DNA from: JBDHTQ01 sp039808765
GTDB lineage: Bacteria > Pseudomonadota > Alphaproteobacteria > UBA2400
Length of the DNA: 49,951 nt
Assembly (NCBI GenBank): GCA_039808765.1
Contig: JBDHTQ010000011.1
Coordinates: 1-49,951, forward strand
Direction: 5' to 3'
Position 1 is the first letter of the stretch. Each line of letters opens with the position of its first letter. Shown here piece after piece: positions 1 through 8,158 of the stretch. The notes beneath the pieces were generated by a model. It saw only the letters and a program-made list of their open reading frames with translations. It was not told where the DNA came from and made no database searches. The translations under genes were made by a program, and so were the position numbers.

Positions 1-224
1 TGCGAGCCCATCTTTTCGGGATTTAAACTCGAGCGCATCTCCAAGACGCGCTCTGTTTCATTTCTTTTGACGCAAATACGTCGTCAAAGATGGTCTCTGC
101 GAGCCCATCTTTTCGGGATTTAAACTCGAGCGCATCTCCAAGACGCGCTCTGTTTCATTTCTTTTGACGCAAATACGTCGTCAAAGATGGTCTCTGCGAG
201 CCCATCTTTTCGGGATTTGCTCTA
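1..224. repeat. Tandem 97-bp hairpin-rich repeat, two full units plus a partial one
   Basis: Two nearly identical 97-bp units (1-97 and 98-194) are followed by a partial unit (195-224). Each unit contains three short inverted repeats: GAGCGC/GCGCTC with an 11-nt loop, TTTGACG/CGTCAAA with a 9-nt loop, and, across the unit junction, AAAGATGG/CCATCTTT with an 11-nt loop. The array ends in GCTCTA, whose last three bases are the TAG stop (reverse strand) of the cca gene. Related copies lie at 19029-19132 and, inverted, at 23754-24058. The array runs off the left window edge, so its full length is unknown. It resembles REP/ERIC-type intergenic palindromic elements; I do not recognise the family by name. 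Confidence 0.9.
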
Positions 225-1421
225 AGCAAGTTTTATTTCGAGCAGTGTTTCGTCCAGTTTTTTCAGACAGGCGGCACGATCACCTAAAAAATCACCGTCT
301 ATCCACCACGCTTCGATTTCATTGAGCACTTGTGCATAGTAAGGTCCGGGGGGGATCCCTTTTTCACTGAGATCGCTACCATTCAGCGGGAAGCATGGTT
401 TAAAGGTGGCCACAAGCACATCGAGTATTTCAAGTGATTCCATCTCGCCTTTTAGAATCAAGGTATCGCGCACTGCCGCTGCTCCAAATTTGTAAATGGC
501 TTTTTTAATATCCGTCGTTGTTCCAAGAGCTGTATTTCGCAACGCTTGCATGTTTTCCAATCGAAATTTTTCAGCTTTTGACAAACGTAGTTGGGCACTA
601 AGTGAATTAATTTTGGTTGCATCATGAAGTAAGGAAAGAAGCCGAGGCAACGGATCATTTTGTGGGAATGAAAATGTTTTCTCCGACTGAACAGAACAGC
701 TTAGCGGTAATGACATCGCCTCAAAAATCTTATTTTCTTCCATTAACTGCACAGTTTTGTATGCACGTGGGGCACTAAACAGTCGCATTAATTCAGCACG
801 TACACGCTCAGCTGAAAGTGTGTTCAGCAACCCACGCAACGCCTGACAGGCCATTACCGCATCTTGATCATAATTTTCTTTACCATAATAGGCACTAAAC
901 CGGTAAAACCGGAGGATGCGCAAAACATCTTCTTTAATCCGTTCCTGTGCATCCCCAACGAAGCGCACATGTCCAGCCAAAGCATCCTGCATACCGCAAA
1001 AAAAATCAGTTATATTACCATCAATATCACAATAGAGCGCATTCATCGTAAAATCACGACGCTTTGCATCCTCTAACCAATCATCGGTAAAGGCAACCTT
1101 GGCATGTCGTCCATTGGTTTCAATATCCTTGCGCAATGTGGTAATCTCAAAGATTCGCCCTTCACTAATCACCATGACTGTGCCGTGGCTAATTCCGGAA
1201 GGCACAACTTTTGCCCCCATCTTTAAACAGCGGTCTATAACGTCTTGAGGTAAAAGCGTGGTTGCGATATCCAAATCATGTACGTCTCTTCCAAGAAGAG
1301 CGTCTCGCACACAACCGCCGACAAAACGGGCATCACCACCATCCTGCTTCAATATATGCAACAAGCGCTGAACAGGCGGAGACTGAAGCCACTCATGACT
1401 GTGTAAAGATAATGTGCTCAT
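222..1421 (-). CDS. cca: CCA tRNA nucleotidyltransferase (class II, poly(A) polymerase family)
   Basis: This 399-residue protein adds or repairs the 3' CCA of tRNAs using CTP and ATP in the cytoplasm. The head domain shows the class II nucleotidyltransferase signature: the glycine-rich VGGCVRDALLGR followed by DLDIAT, which carries the catalytic aspartates (about residues 34-54). Further on are the RRDFTMNAL motif (about 122-130) and the RFYRFSAYYG neck region. Length fits the alphaproteobacterial family. The ATG at 1421 lies 37 bp after the last of four tandem exported-protein genes on the same strand, so it may be read through from them. Its TAG stop is formed by the terminal bases of the adjoining repeat. 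Class II CCA enzymes and poly(A) polymerase I are hard to separate by eye, but the CCA role is more likely here. Both tRNA genes in this window already encode CCA, so repair would be its role for them. Confidence 0.9.
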   Translation of the reverse strand: MSTLSLHSHEWLQSPPVQRLLHILKQDGGDARFVGGCVRDALLGRDVHDLDIATTLLPQDVIDRCLKMGAKVVPSGISHGTVMVISEGRIFEITTLRKDIETNGRHAKVAFTDDWLEDAKRRDFTMNALYCDIDGNITDFFCGMQDALAGHVRFVGDAQERIKEDVLRILRFYRFSAYYGKENYDQDAVMACQALRGLLNTLSAERVRAELMRLFSAPRAYKTVQLMEENKIFEAMSLPLSCSVQSEKTFSFPQNDPLPRLLSLLHDATKINSLSAQLRLSKAEKFRLENMQALRNTALGTTTDIKKAIYKFGAAAVRDTLILKGEMESLEILDVLVATFKPCFPLNGSDLSEKGIPPGPYYAQVLNEIEAWWIDGDFLGDRAACLKKLDETLLEIKLA

Positions 1422-1458
1422 AAAAACCTAAGCCATAACCAGTTGCGATAACCAGCTG

Positions 1459-2670
1459 CTATTGTGTAATGGTGCGCTCATTCATAGTTGCACGTGTGTT
1501 ACCCTCATTTCTCGCTGCGATAACGAGATTAACAGCTTCAACTGCGGTCCACTGTTCCAACAATTTGTACATGTTTAAAAGCTGCAAGTTAATACTGCCT
1601 GTCATGGCATTTGTTTGATCAAAATTTGCGCTTTCACCCTGTTCTGTTGAAGCAACAACCATACCGTTATATGTAAGGCCAGTTGTAACCCCCGTTGAAC
1701 CAGTCGAAATAGCCGAACTGTAAGCTGCATCGCTTGCAATCGCTTGAGGACTTTGCGTACCGCCGTGTTTTCTTCTTCTCTCAATTGCGCTAAAAAAAAC
1801 ACCCGCAGCAAGATTGAGTTTTGCTTGGTGGTGAAGCCGATTCATGTAAGCTGTTTGACCACTCATGCGGTCCAATGCCGGGCCGGATATCGGATCAAAA
1901 ACAGCATTACCCAGAATATTTTTTACAGCATCTTGAGCCGTTTGATATTGCTCATCCGTTTCAATTGTATTTTTGCCATACACTGCCTTAAAAAGATCAA
2001 GATCAGCATCAGCCCCGTAGCGACCTTCTCCAGGGATGCCCGTGGCAGCGGGATTATTGTAATTTTGGCGACGATTGTCATACCAGTTGTTAAAGAAAGC
2101 AACCTGCCCCTGCTCGGTCATCGTCGATGTATTTGACAAAAAGCCGTTGAGCGTATCCCCTGCCTCCAAAGCAGCCCGCTGTGCACCATTGGCGCCATAA
2201 AGCGATTCGTTCAAAAGATTTGTTTGAGTCTCTTTTGCACAAACCAACCGTGATGGAACATAATCCTGCGCCATTTTTGAGCGAGCCCTAGCGATCGCCT
2301 GCCCAGTCTCAGCAGCAATAAGCCGATCTTGTATGACCGCCGTTTTGTTAGCAGAATTGGATGTGTTATTAGTTGTCTGATTGGCCATGAGCGTTAGGGA
2401 GGGAACAATAGAACGAAGATTACTATGCATAGCACGCATAAATATCTGATCAAACGTCATAACAACCGTAGTTGTATAGGACGACCAGTAAACTGCCCCA
2501 AGTGGAGCACAAAAAACGGCTACACACGGTGGGCAGTAAGCATAAGCAACTTTTGCACCAGCGCCAGCAAGCAGTAAAAGAGCAAGCGCACTGACTCGCA
2601 ATGTCTTCTTCAGGCGTTTGAAGGTATCCAATCTAAAGATGTCCAATTTGATAAAGTCTTTCCTCATCAT
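1459..2670 (-). CDS. Exported protein of unknown function, tandem paralogue 4 of 4
   Basis: This 403-residue product is one of four adjacent paralogues. A basic N-terminus and a hydrophobic segment ending AYAYCPPC look like a Sec signal peptide, with cysteines directly after the cleavage region. Family landmarks are ANQTTNNTSNSAN, then AAETGQAIARARSKMAQDYVPSR followed by LVC, and later GPALDRMSGQ. The body looks helical, with a central glycine/asparagine-rich part. I chose the ATG at 2670 rather than the GTG at 2703: GGAGGG sits just upstream and the gene then starts 1 nt after the preceding stop. It is the last paralogue of the run and lacks the extra central cysteines of the first two. Function is unknown. 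A type IV secretion or surface role is only inferred from the icmJ gene elsewhere in the window. Confidence 0.8.
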   Translation of the reverse strand: MMRKDFIKLDIFRLDTFKRLKKTLRVSALALLLLAGAGAKVAYAYCPPCVAVFCAPLGAVYWSSYTTTVVMTFDQIFMRAMHSNLRSIVPSLTLMANQTTNNTSNSANKTAVIQDRLIAAETGQAIARARSKMAQDYVPSRLVCAKETQTNLLNESLYGANGAQRAALEAGDTLNGFLSNTSTMTEQGQVAFFNNWYDNRRQNYNNPAATGIPGEGRYGADADLDLFKAVYGKNTIETDEQYQTAQDAVKNILGNAVFDPISGPALDRMSGQTAYMNRLHHQAKLNLAAGVFFSAIERRRKHGGTQSPQAIASDAAYSSAISTGSTGVTTGLTYNGMVVASTEQGESANFDQTNAMTGSINLQLLNMYKLLEQWTAVEAVNLVIAARNEGNTRATMNERTITQ

Positions 2671-2671
2671 T

Positions 2672-3937
2672 TTACCCTCCACCCTCACCCGTGGGAGCTG
2701 CACTTTGTCCTGAATTTAGCTTAGCTTGGCGAGCAAGCTGCACGCTTTTAAGCGCCAGCAGTCTTTGGAGGTTGATAGCAATCTGCCAGTAAAGACGCGT
2801 GGTCTCAGCGGTTTTGGGTGCTGCATCATCCAAATTAGCTGACTCTAGCTGCCCTGATCGCTCTGTCACATCAGCAGCAACTGTTTCAGGATTATTCCAC
2901 AACGCCTTTTGCATATAATAGACTGAAGCTTTTTTGGCAGCAGCTGGGTCGGTTAAAACATTAGTGCTCCCGGGGGGATCTCCCATACGCTGATCTATCT
3001 CATGCTCAATCGCCCCTTGAGCAAGGTTATAAGCACTTGCATCATGCAACCGACGTGCCTGCATTAATCGCCCAGATACGCGATCAAGGGCAACGCCCTG
3101 TAGCGGCGATGGCGGAACCGGGTTCACAGCAAATTGAGCAAACAATCGGGCGGCCCTTTCCTCAGGACTTCCAGCGACGATGTTGTCATTAGCAAAAATA
3201 GCGCGATCGGGGTCAAGATATCTTAGCCGCATTTCTTCGCCATTATCCACACAAGGAAAACCATTTTCTGGCTTTAAAACGGTGGGGTCACAAAATTCTT
3301 TCATACGATCATCAAGCAAAGCTTGCACGGTATGTACTTCGCCTTGTTGCGTGGTTGCATCCGTACCAGACAGATAGCCATTTGCAGCATTTTGTGAATC
3401 AGTATACAGCGTCTGAGCAAGGCTGTCAGAACCCGTTCCTGCCAAACGCTGAAGAACAGTATCATCGCCAATGCCTGTGCGCGTATTAACACGACACGTC
3501 GTGCGACTAGGAACATAATTCAACGTGGCAACAGCACGTTCATGCGCCATTTTCAACCCTGTTTCAGCAGCAATCGCCCTATCTGTTCGTACGGCTCGTG
3601 CGTTCGCCAAATTCTCATCTGTATTAGTCGACTGGTTGGCTTGCAAAGTACGAATACTCACCATTGAGTTAATGTTACCAATGATCATCGGACGCAAGAA
3701 GTCAAATAAAAGCTCATGAACACTTAGGGTAACTGCTTTATTAATTGCATAAGATGAAACAACACATTCTCCAACGCCTTTACACTCGCAAAATGCATAG
3801 GCAGGTTTACCTGCAGATAAGCCGAATATAAGCACAGAAAACAACGCGAACAGGGCAAATTTCTTCCCGAGCACAGACGGTGCAGAGCTTTGTCTTTGAC
3901 GATACATCATGTGTATTTTTAAAGGGAGCAGGCTCAT
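2672..3937 (-). CDS. Exported protein of unknown function, tandem paralogue 3 of 4
   Basis: The product is 421 residues. The signal peptide has a hydrophobic core FALFALFSVLIFGLSAG and a likely cleavage after AYA, followed by FCECKG. Shared family landmarks are QANQSTNTDENLAN, AAETGLKMAHERA, NYVPSRTTC, a central cysteine pair, and GVALDRVSGRLMQARRLHD. The ATG at 3937 overlaps the preceding stop by four bases (ATGA), and GGGGG lies 8 nt upstream, so translation is probably coupled to the upstream paralogue. The C-terminus ends in a short glycine-rich tail. No enzymatic motif is visible. The protein is probably periplasmic or surface-exposed, with a helical body. Confidence 0.8.
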   Translation of the reverse strand: MSLLPLKIHMMYRQRQSSAPSVLGKKFALFALFSVLIFGLSAGKPAYAFCECKGVGECVVSSYAINKAVTLSVHELLFDFLRPMIIGNINSMVSIRTLQANQSTNTDENLANARAVRTDRAIAAETGLKMAHERAVATLNYVPSRTTCRVNTRTGIGDDTVLQRLAGTGSDSLAQTLYTDSQNAANGYLSGTDATTQQGEVHTVQALLDDRMKEFCDPTVLKPENGFPCVDNGEEMRLRYLDPDRAIFANDNIVAGSPEERAARLFAQFAVNPVPPSPLQGVALDRVSGRLMQARRLHDASAYNLAQGAIEHEIDQRMGDPPGSTNVLTDPAAAKKASVYYMQKALWNNPETVAADVTERSGQLESANLDDAAPKTAETTRLYWQIAINLQRLLALKSVQLARQAKLNSGQSAAPTGEGGG

Positions 3938-5100
3938 TGCGTAATCCCCCTATTCATCAAGTTGGGAGTGTTGGCGTTATCTGTATCAACAATGCTTGCC
4001 AGCTTCGCGGACTCGGCAACAATCATACGAGATGTCGTCTCTAAAATACGCATGAGCGCCATTTGTTGAGTGGAAACCGAGGAAAGATAATTCTGCAAGC
4101 GAGCATTTTTTTGATAACCACTGTCTTCAATGAGGCGCGCTGCCGGGTCAGGAATAAATTTCCCGGATGCATCCCGTTTACCTCCACCATAGACCATATC
4201 CATCGACCGCTCCAAACGACTTAAATCTTTTCCATCCGCTGCTGAGCTTGCAGCTGTGCGACTACGCATCGACACAGCATCCATTAAAATTGAATAAGCA
4301 ATGGCGTTCCGCCCCAATTTTTTATTACGCTCAACGAGCGCAACGCGACCTGAATTGCGCATCAGCATAGATCCCTGTAAAGGATCGCCAGGGTTTGTAT
4401 CAACAAGAAGCTGAACACTATCAATTGCTGCTTGTTGACGCTCTGGCGTGTCAAAAGATGTGACGTTATAAATCGCGCGCATGGGGTTAACGTCAAGATT
4501 AGCATACGTTGGATCTGTCGCAGCAGGACAATCTGCCGTTGCTTGTGAAGAATCCATATAACGCCCACAACGACGTTCAAAAATGTTATTCGCCGCGGCA
4601 ACCGACCCACCTTCACTTATGCCGCCGTCTTTGTTCAAACCAAAATCAAGAAATCCCCGCACCCCCTGAGTTTGCGTATCTTCATAATGTTGGGAAGTAT
4701 CACCATATAAACGCGCCGCTGTTGCATCTCGACAGGATGTACGTGTTGGAATCAATGACCGCGTAACTTGAGAGCGCAGTTGGGAAATTGCATTTCCGGT
4801 CCGTGCAGCTGTTTCACGATCAGAAACCACATTTAAAGCATTTGCTTGATTTTGCGTGTTGTTCGATTCCTGATTGGAAAAAAGCATATGCGATGGCTTG
4901 AGGCCCGCAAACCCACCGGCAATATAGACATAGGCCTCAATAATGATAGCAGAGATTGCCTCCATTGACGCCGATGCATAAGCACCAAGAACAGCTGCAC
5001 AGGCGGCATTTGCTTGATGGGGAACAAAAACCAAAGAAAAAATCAAGATAATCTTAACGATTCGAGACTGTGCCGTATGAAGAAATTGACACAAGCGCAT
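3934..5100 (-). CDS. Exported protein of unknown function, tandem paralogue 2 of 4
   Basis: The product is 388 residues from the ATG at 5100, which has GAGGG 8 nt upstream; the open frame extends further to 5238 but would then overlap the preceding gene and lack a normal signal peptide. The N-terminus has a hydrophobic core IVKIILIFSLVFVP and ends HQANAAC. A second hydrophobic stretch follows (AISAIIIEAYVYIAGGFAG). Family landmarks are NQESNNTQNQANAL, ARTGNAISQLRSQ, LIPTRTSC, a central RCGRY...CPAATDP cysteine pair, LDVNPMRAIYN, and DPLQGSML followed by NSGR. It is closest to paralogue 1, which has the same central cysteine pair. No known domain was recognised. Confidence 0.8.
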   Translation of the reverse strand: MRLCQFLHTAQSRIVKIILIFSLVFVPHQANAACAAVLGAYASASMEAISAIIIEAYVYIAGGFAGLKPSHMLFSNQESNNTQNQANALNVVSDRETAARTGNAISQLRSQVTRSLIPTRTSCRDATAARLYGDTSQHYEDTQTQGVRGFLDFGLNKDGGISEGGSVAAANNIFERRCGRYMDSSQATADCPAATDPTYANLDVNPMRAIYNVTSFDTPERQQAAIDSVQLLVDTNPGDPLQGSMLMRNSGRVALVERNKKLGRNAIAYSILMDAVSMRSRTAASSAADGKDLSRLERSMDMVYGGGKRDASGKFIPDPAARLIEDSGYQKNARLQNYLSSVSTQQMALMRILETTSRMIVAESAKLASIVDTDNANTPNLMNRGITQ

Positions 5101-5179
5101 ACACAACCCTCGGGCTAAATTTCTCCCGATAAGATAAGTATCAATTGGCGAGTGCGGAAAAAAAACCACAATTGCCCCC

Positions 5180-6346
5180 TTAATTTGACAACGGACGCGC
5201 TGAAACACCGGGTGCCGCAGCCTGATCTTTTTCAACACTTATAGCCAACTGCGCAGCACTGACCCCGGCTAGCTGATCAAGCATCGAGCTGATCTCGTTT
5301 ATTAAGTGCGCTTGGCTTGCCATTTTGCCGTTTAACGTTGCGACCGCAGCATTCGGTCCTTCACCGGCTGTTTCAGCCGGACTCATCACCTGCGTAAGGT
5401 CGCCAGTTGCGTCAAGTTTTTTTCCTGTGACCATTTGGTAGAGATTGCTGGAACGGCTTGATCCATCCGTCCCTCCGGCACGCGAGGCAACCATTTCGGT
5501 TAAAATACCGCGTGCGAAACCGACTCTAGCTTGCTGACGAGCAGTTTCAACGGCGCGCACCCTCCCCGATAAGCGATCAAATGCCGGCCCACGAGTGGGA
5601 TCATTCCCCTCAATATCCGTCAACATCGCAACAGCATCATACGCAGCTTGAAGTCTTTTCGGATCTGTAATCGTGCTTTGATCAAATATGGCATTAAAAG
5701 GCTTGATATCCAAATCAACAAACTCGGGATCAGTTGCACCGGCGCAATTGGAATTCTTCATTGCAGCGGCATTTGCATATAAACCGCATCGCGAAGTGTA
5801 ACGCTCGGACAGAGCCCCCAAGCGGCCGTTTTCTGCCCCACCCCCGGCATTGGCATTAAATTTAGCGAAATTATCATTCATGGAGTCTCGCACTTCTGTT
5901 GTACGGCTCTCTGAATTCATAAGGTTACGCATGGAGGTCGCAGAACTACAGGTAACACGTGAGGGAATAAAACTCATGGCACTCGCAGCGCGGGCACCGG
6001 CGATCTCGTTCCCTGCTTGGTGAGCCACAACATTGTCTGTTGCTACATAATGAAATTCCGTTTCATTTTGAACGTCGTTACTCAGCTGGTTGGCCTGCAA
6101 AAGAAGAGCCCCTTGCAAAGCCGAAAAAGCAGCCCCAATCGTGGTCGTAAGAAAATAAATGTCGAACACACTTGTAGCCGTTGACATGATATAATCTGTT
6201 GTCAAACTTACGCTGCAAAGGATGCGACTTTGTGAGGGCTGCACGGACCCGACGAACAAGACACAACTCAATGCAACAACAGAAAAAAACCGCCCCACCG
6301 AACGACTAAAAGACTTTAAAGTCATAGGATTTGCAAGGTTTCGCAT
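5180..6346 (-). CDS. Exported protein of unknown function, tandem paralogue 1 of 4 (first in operon)
   Basis: The product is 388 residues. I chose the ATG at 6346 over the one at 6373 because GGGAG lies 7 nt upstream of it. The signal peptide has the core FFSVVALSCVLFVGSV; a second hydrophobic segment (FDIYFLTTTIGAAFSALQG) follows. Landmarks shared with the three downstream paralogues are QANQLSNDVQNE, HQAGNEIAGARA, FIPSRVTC, RCGLY...CAGATDP, LDIKPFNAIFD, and DPTRGPAFDRLSGRV. It is the promoter-proximal gene of the four-gene run. Signal peptide, asparagine/glutamine-rich helix and conserved cysteines would also suit a VirB5-like minor pilus component, but I see no diagnostic motif and give no function. 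Confidence 0.8.
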   Translation of the reverse strand: MRNLANPMTLKSFSRSVGRFFSVVALSCVLFVGSVQPSQSRILCSVSLTTDYIMSTATSVFDIYFLTTTIGAAFSALQGALLLQANQLSNDVQNETEFHYVATDNVVAHQAGNEIAGARAASAMSFIPSRVTCSSATSMRNLMNSESRTTEVRDSMNDNFAKFNANAGGGAENGRLGALSERYTSRCGLYANAAAMKNSNCAGATDPEFVDLDIKPFNAIFDQSTITDPKRLQAAYDAVAMLTDIEGNDPTRGPAFDRLSGRVRAVETARQQARVGFARGILTEMVASRAGGTDGSSRSSNLYQMVTGKKLDATGDLTQVMSPAETAGEGPNAAVATLNGKMASQAHLINEISSMLDQLAGVSAAQLAISVEKDQAAAPGVSARPLSN

Positions 6347-6715
6347 CCCAAATCTCCCAACCAATACGCCCATGGACTAAGCAAAATCAGGGCAGGGGGT
6401 CACAACAATAGCCCTGTTTGATCATGCCATATAAGTGGTTCAATGTTAATGCTATTTTATCAGCAAATTTTCTTTAATTGTAGTTAAATGTGCGCTCAAA
6501 AGTGTCATGAATACCACACTAAAAAACTTTGCTCGTATAAAGTTGATGTTTTTACTTTGTCATCTATGGCCCCGAAAGGTTCATAAATTATGATTTATCA
6601 CATAAAATACGAATAAAATTTCCACAAAGTGCTTTCAAGCCGCCCCCCCATCTTTGTGCTAGACTTATCGAAAGGCATTTGATACAAGCACGACACTGAT
6701 CTTTAAAAGGTTAAT
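6347..6715. other. AT-rich intergenic region between the exported-protein operon and tRNA-Lys
   Basis: These 369 bases hold no credible gene. They should contain the leftward promoter of the four-gene operon and the rightward promoter of tRNA-Lys. I see no convincing -35/-10 pair on either strand. The inverted repeat CAGGGC (6388-6393) / GCCCTG (6411-6416), with a 17-nt loop, would fall in the leader of the leftward operon. Confidence 0.5.
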
Positions 6716-6791
6716 GGGCGTTTAGCTCAGCTGGTAGAGCAGCTGACTCTTAATCAGTCGGTCGTAGGTTCGAATCCTACAACGCCCACCA
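6716..6791 (+). tRNA. tRNA-Lys (anticodon CTT), CCA encoded
   Basis: This is a 76-nt cloverleaf. The acceptor stem GGGCGTT pairs with AACGCCC. The D-arm contains AGCTGGTAGAGC, the anticodon arm is GCTGA-CTCTTAA-TCAGT with anticodon CTT, and the T-arm is GTAGG-TTCGAAT-CCTAC. The discriminator A is followed by an encoded CCA. The reading predicts a lysine tRNA for AAG codons. Confidence 0.97.
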
Positions 6792-6811
6792 TCCTTTCTC
6801 CGCTGCGTGAT

Positions 6812-8158
6812 ATGGCCCAGACTCCCCAATCAGATCGACAACCGTTTGATTTCATTCAAAAACCATGGTTTTTGTGGTTTATCCGTGGTGCTGCAGTGGT
6901 TATGCTCACCATCTATCTTTTTATTTTTGTGTTGATGTGCTGGAAAAACGTTCCCCAACGTTCTGATTTTCCTGTACTTATAGCATCTGCGTTAGCGTGG
7001 GAAAACAGCCACTCGCTTTACCAGCGCTTCATTTACGCTCCATTTATGGACAACATCGCTTTTATTGACCGCGGCCCCCATGACTTAATGGATAATTTAA
7101 ATCCACCGTTTTTCACATTTGTCATGCTTCCGCTCACGACAATGCCTTTGCGATGGGCATGCATGACATGGATGGCTCTGCAATTCTTTGGCACGCTTAT
7201 TTGCCTGAACTTTCTCATAAGATGTTTTTTCAAGCCTCATGCCCTGCTTTTACCCGCAACGACGTTGTTTTGTTGTGTGTGGTTTCCGTTGTTTGCCAAC
7301 TTACTGATTGGTCAAATGGGAGGGCTGCTGTTTATTCTTATTACGTCAAGCTGGCTTGCGTTTAGACGTGATAAAGCGGCTTTGGCGGGTATTTTTTTAG
7401 GTTTGGCACTCGCAATAAAAGTTTTTGTGGGCTTAATTTTTGTATGGTTGCTACTGCAGAAAAAAACACATCTTTTGTTATGGGCCTGTGGCACATGGGG
7501 AGTGGCTACACTTGCTGCGCTTGCAGTTTTTGGCCTTCAAGATCACCTCAACTGGCTGCAGGTTTTAAGAGAGCAAAACCACGCCAGCCAAAGCTGGAAT
7601 GGTTCGCTCGAGGGCTTTGTTTTGCGCTACTTCGGAGGCGGTTATTGGCAAAGCCCTTATGATTGGCCGTGGATGCGTTTTGCTATACGCGCAACCGCAT
7701 GGATAAGCAGCGCGGGGCTTCTGATTTGGCTGTCGCGGCAGAAAAACAGCTTTGACATTGGTTTTGCCCTTTGCCTGCCGCTGATGCTGTTTTTATCCCC
7801 CTATGGCTGGCTGTATTATTTTCCCGTATTGCTGGTGAGTTTCATCCTGCTTGCGGGTGCGGGTCTTGACAAAAGATGGTTAACACTTTCCATTTTGTTG
7901 ACATCAATTCCCCAATTTCTGGCTAAAGGGGATAATCTAAAACCCGAGTTATGGAAAGTTTATCCCTATGATATGACTGTCGAAAAAATCAAGGGAGAAT
8001 ACGTCGCCATTTATCAAAATGCGTTTTACTGGTTTTCACTGCCCGATGTCTATATGATCGCCCTATTATTTCTGATTGTGTTGATCGGTGTTTTTACATT
8101 GAGACATGCCAAAACATTTAGAGGCGTGCCATATTTATCCAACGCACAGGTGGCATGA
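6812..8158 (+). CDS. Polytopic membrane glycosyltransferase, DUF2029/GT87 type
   Basis: This 448-residue integral membrane protein has about ten hydrophobic segments. The N-terminal half shows the GT87 (DUF2029) pattern: a first TM segment, a short periplasmic loop with SDFPVLIASALAWENSHSLY, then LNPPFF and a run of TM helices. GT87 proteins are GT-C fold polyprenyl-phosphate-mannose-dependent mannosyltransferases that build cell-envelope glycans; the acceptor here cannot be predicted. The ATG lies 20 bp after tRNA-Lys. The stop overlaps the lnt start (ATGA), so the two genes are probably translationally coupled. Confidence 0.75.
   Translation: MAQTPQSDRQPFDFIQKPWFLWFIRGAAVVMLTIYLFIFVLMCWKNVPQRSDFPVLIASALAWENSHSLYQRFIYAPFMDNIAFIDRGPHDLMDNLNPPFFTFVMLPLTTMPLRWACMTWMALQFFGTLICLNFLIRCFFKPHALLLPATTLFCCVWFPLFANLLIGQMGGLLFILITSSWLAFRRDKAALAGIFLGLALAIKVFVGLIFVWLLLQKKTHLLLWACGTWGVATLAALAVFGLQDHLNWLQVLREQNHASQSWNGSLEGFVLRYFGGGYWQSPYDWPWMRFAIRATAWISSAGLLIWLSRQKNSFDIGFALCLPLMLFLSPYGWLYYFPVLLVSFILLAGAGLDKRWLTLSILLTSIPQFLAKGDNLKPELWKVYPYDMTVEKIKGEYVAIYQNAFYWFSLPDVYMIALLFLIVLIGVFTLRHAKTFRGVPYLSNAQVA

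Noticed and set aside
1..224. CRISPR array
   Set aside because: The whole 97-bp period is repeated without unique spacers, so it is a tandem hairpin repeat.
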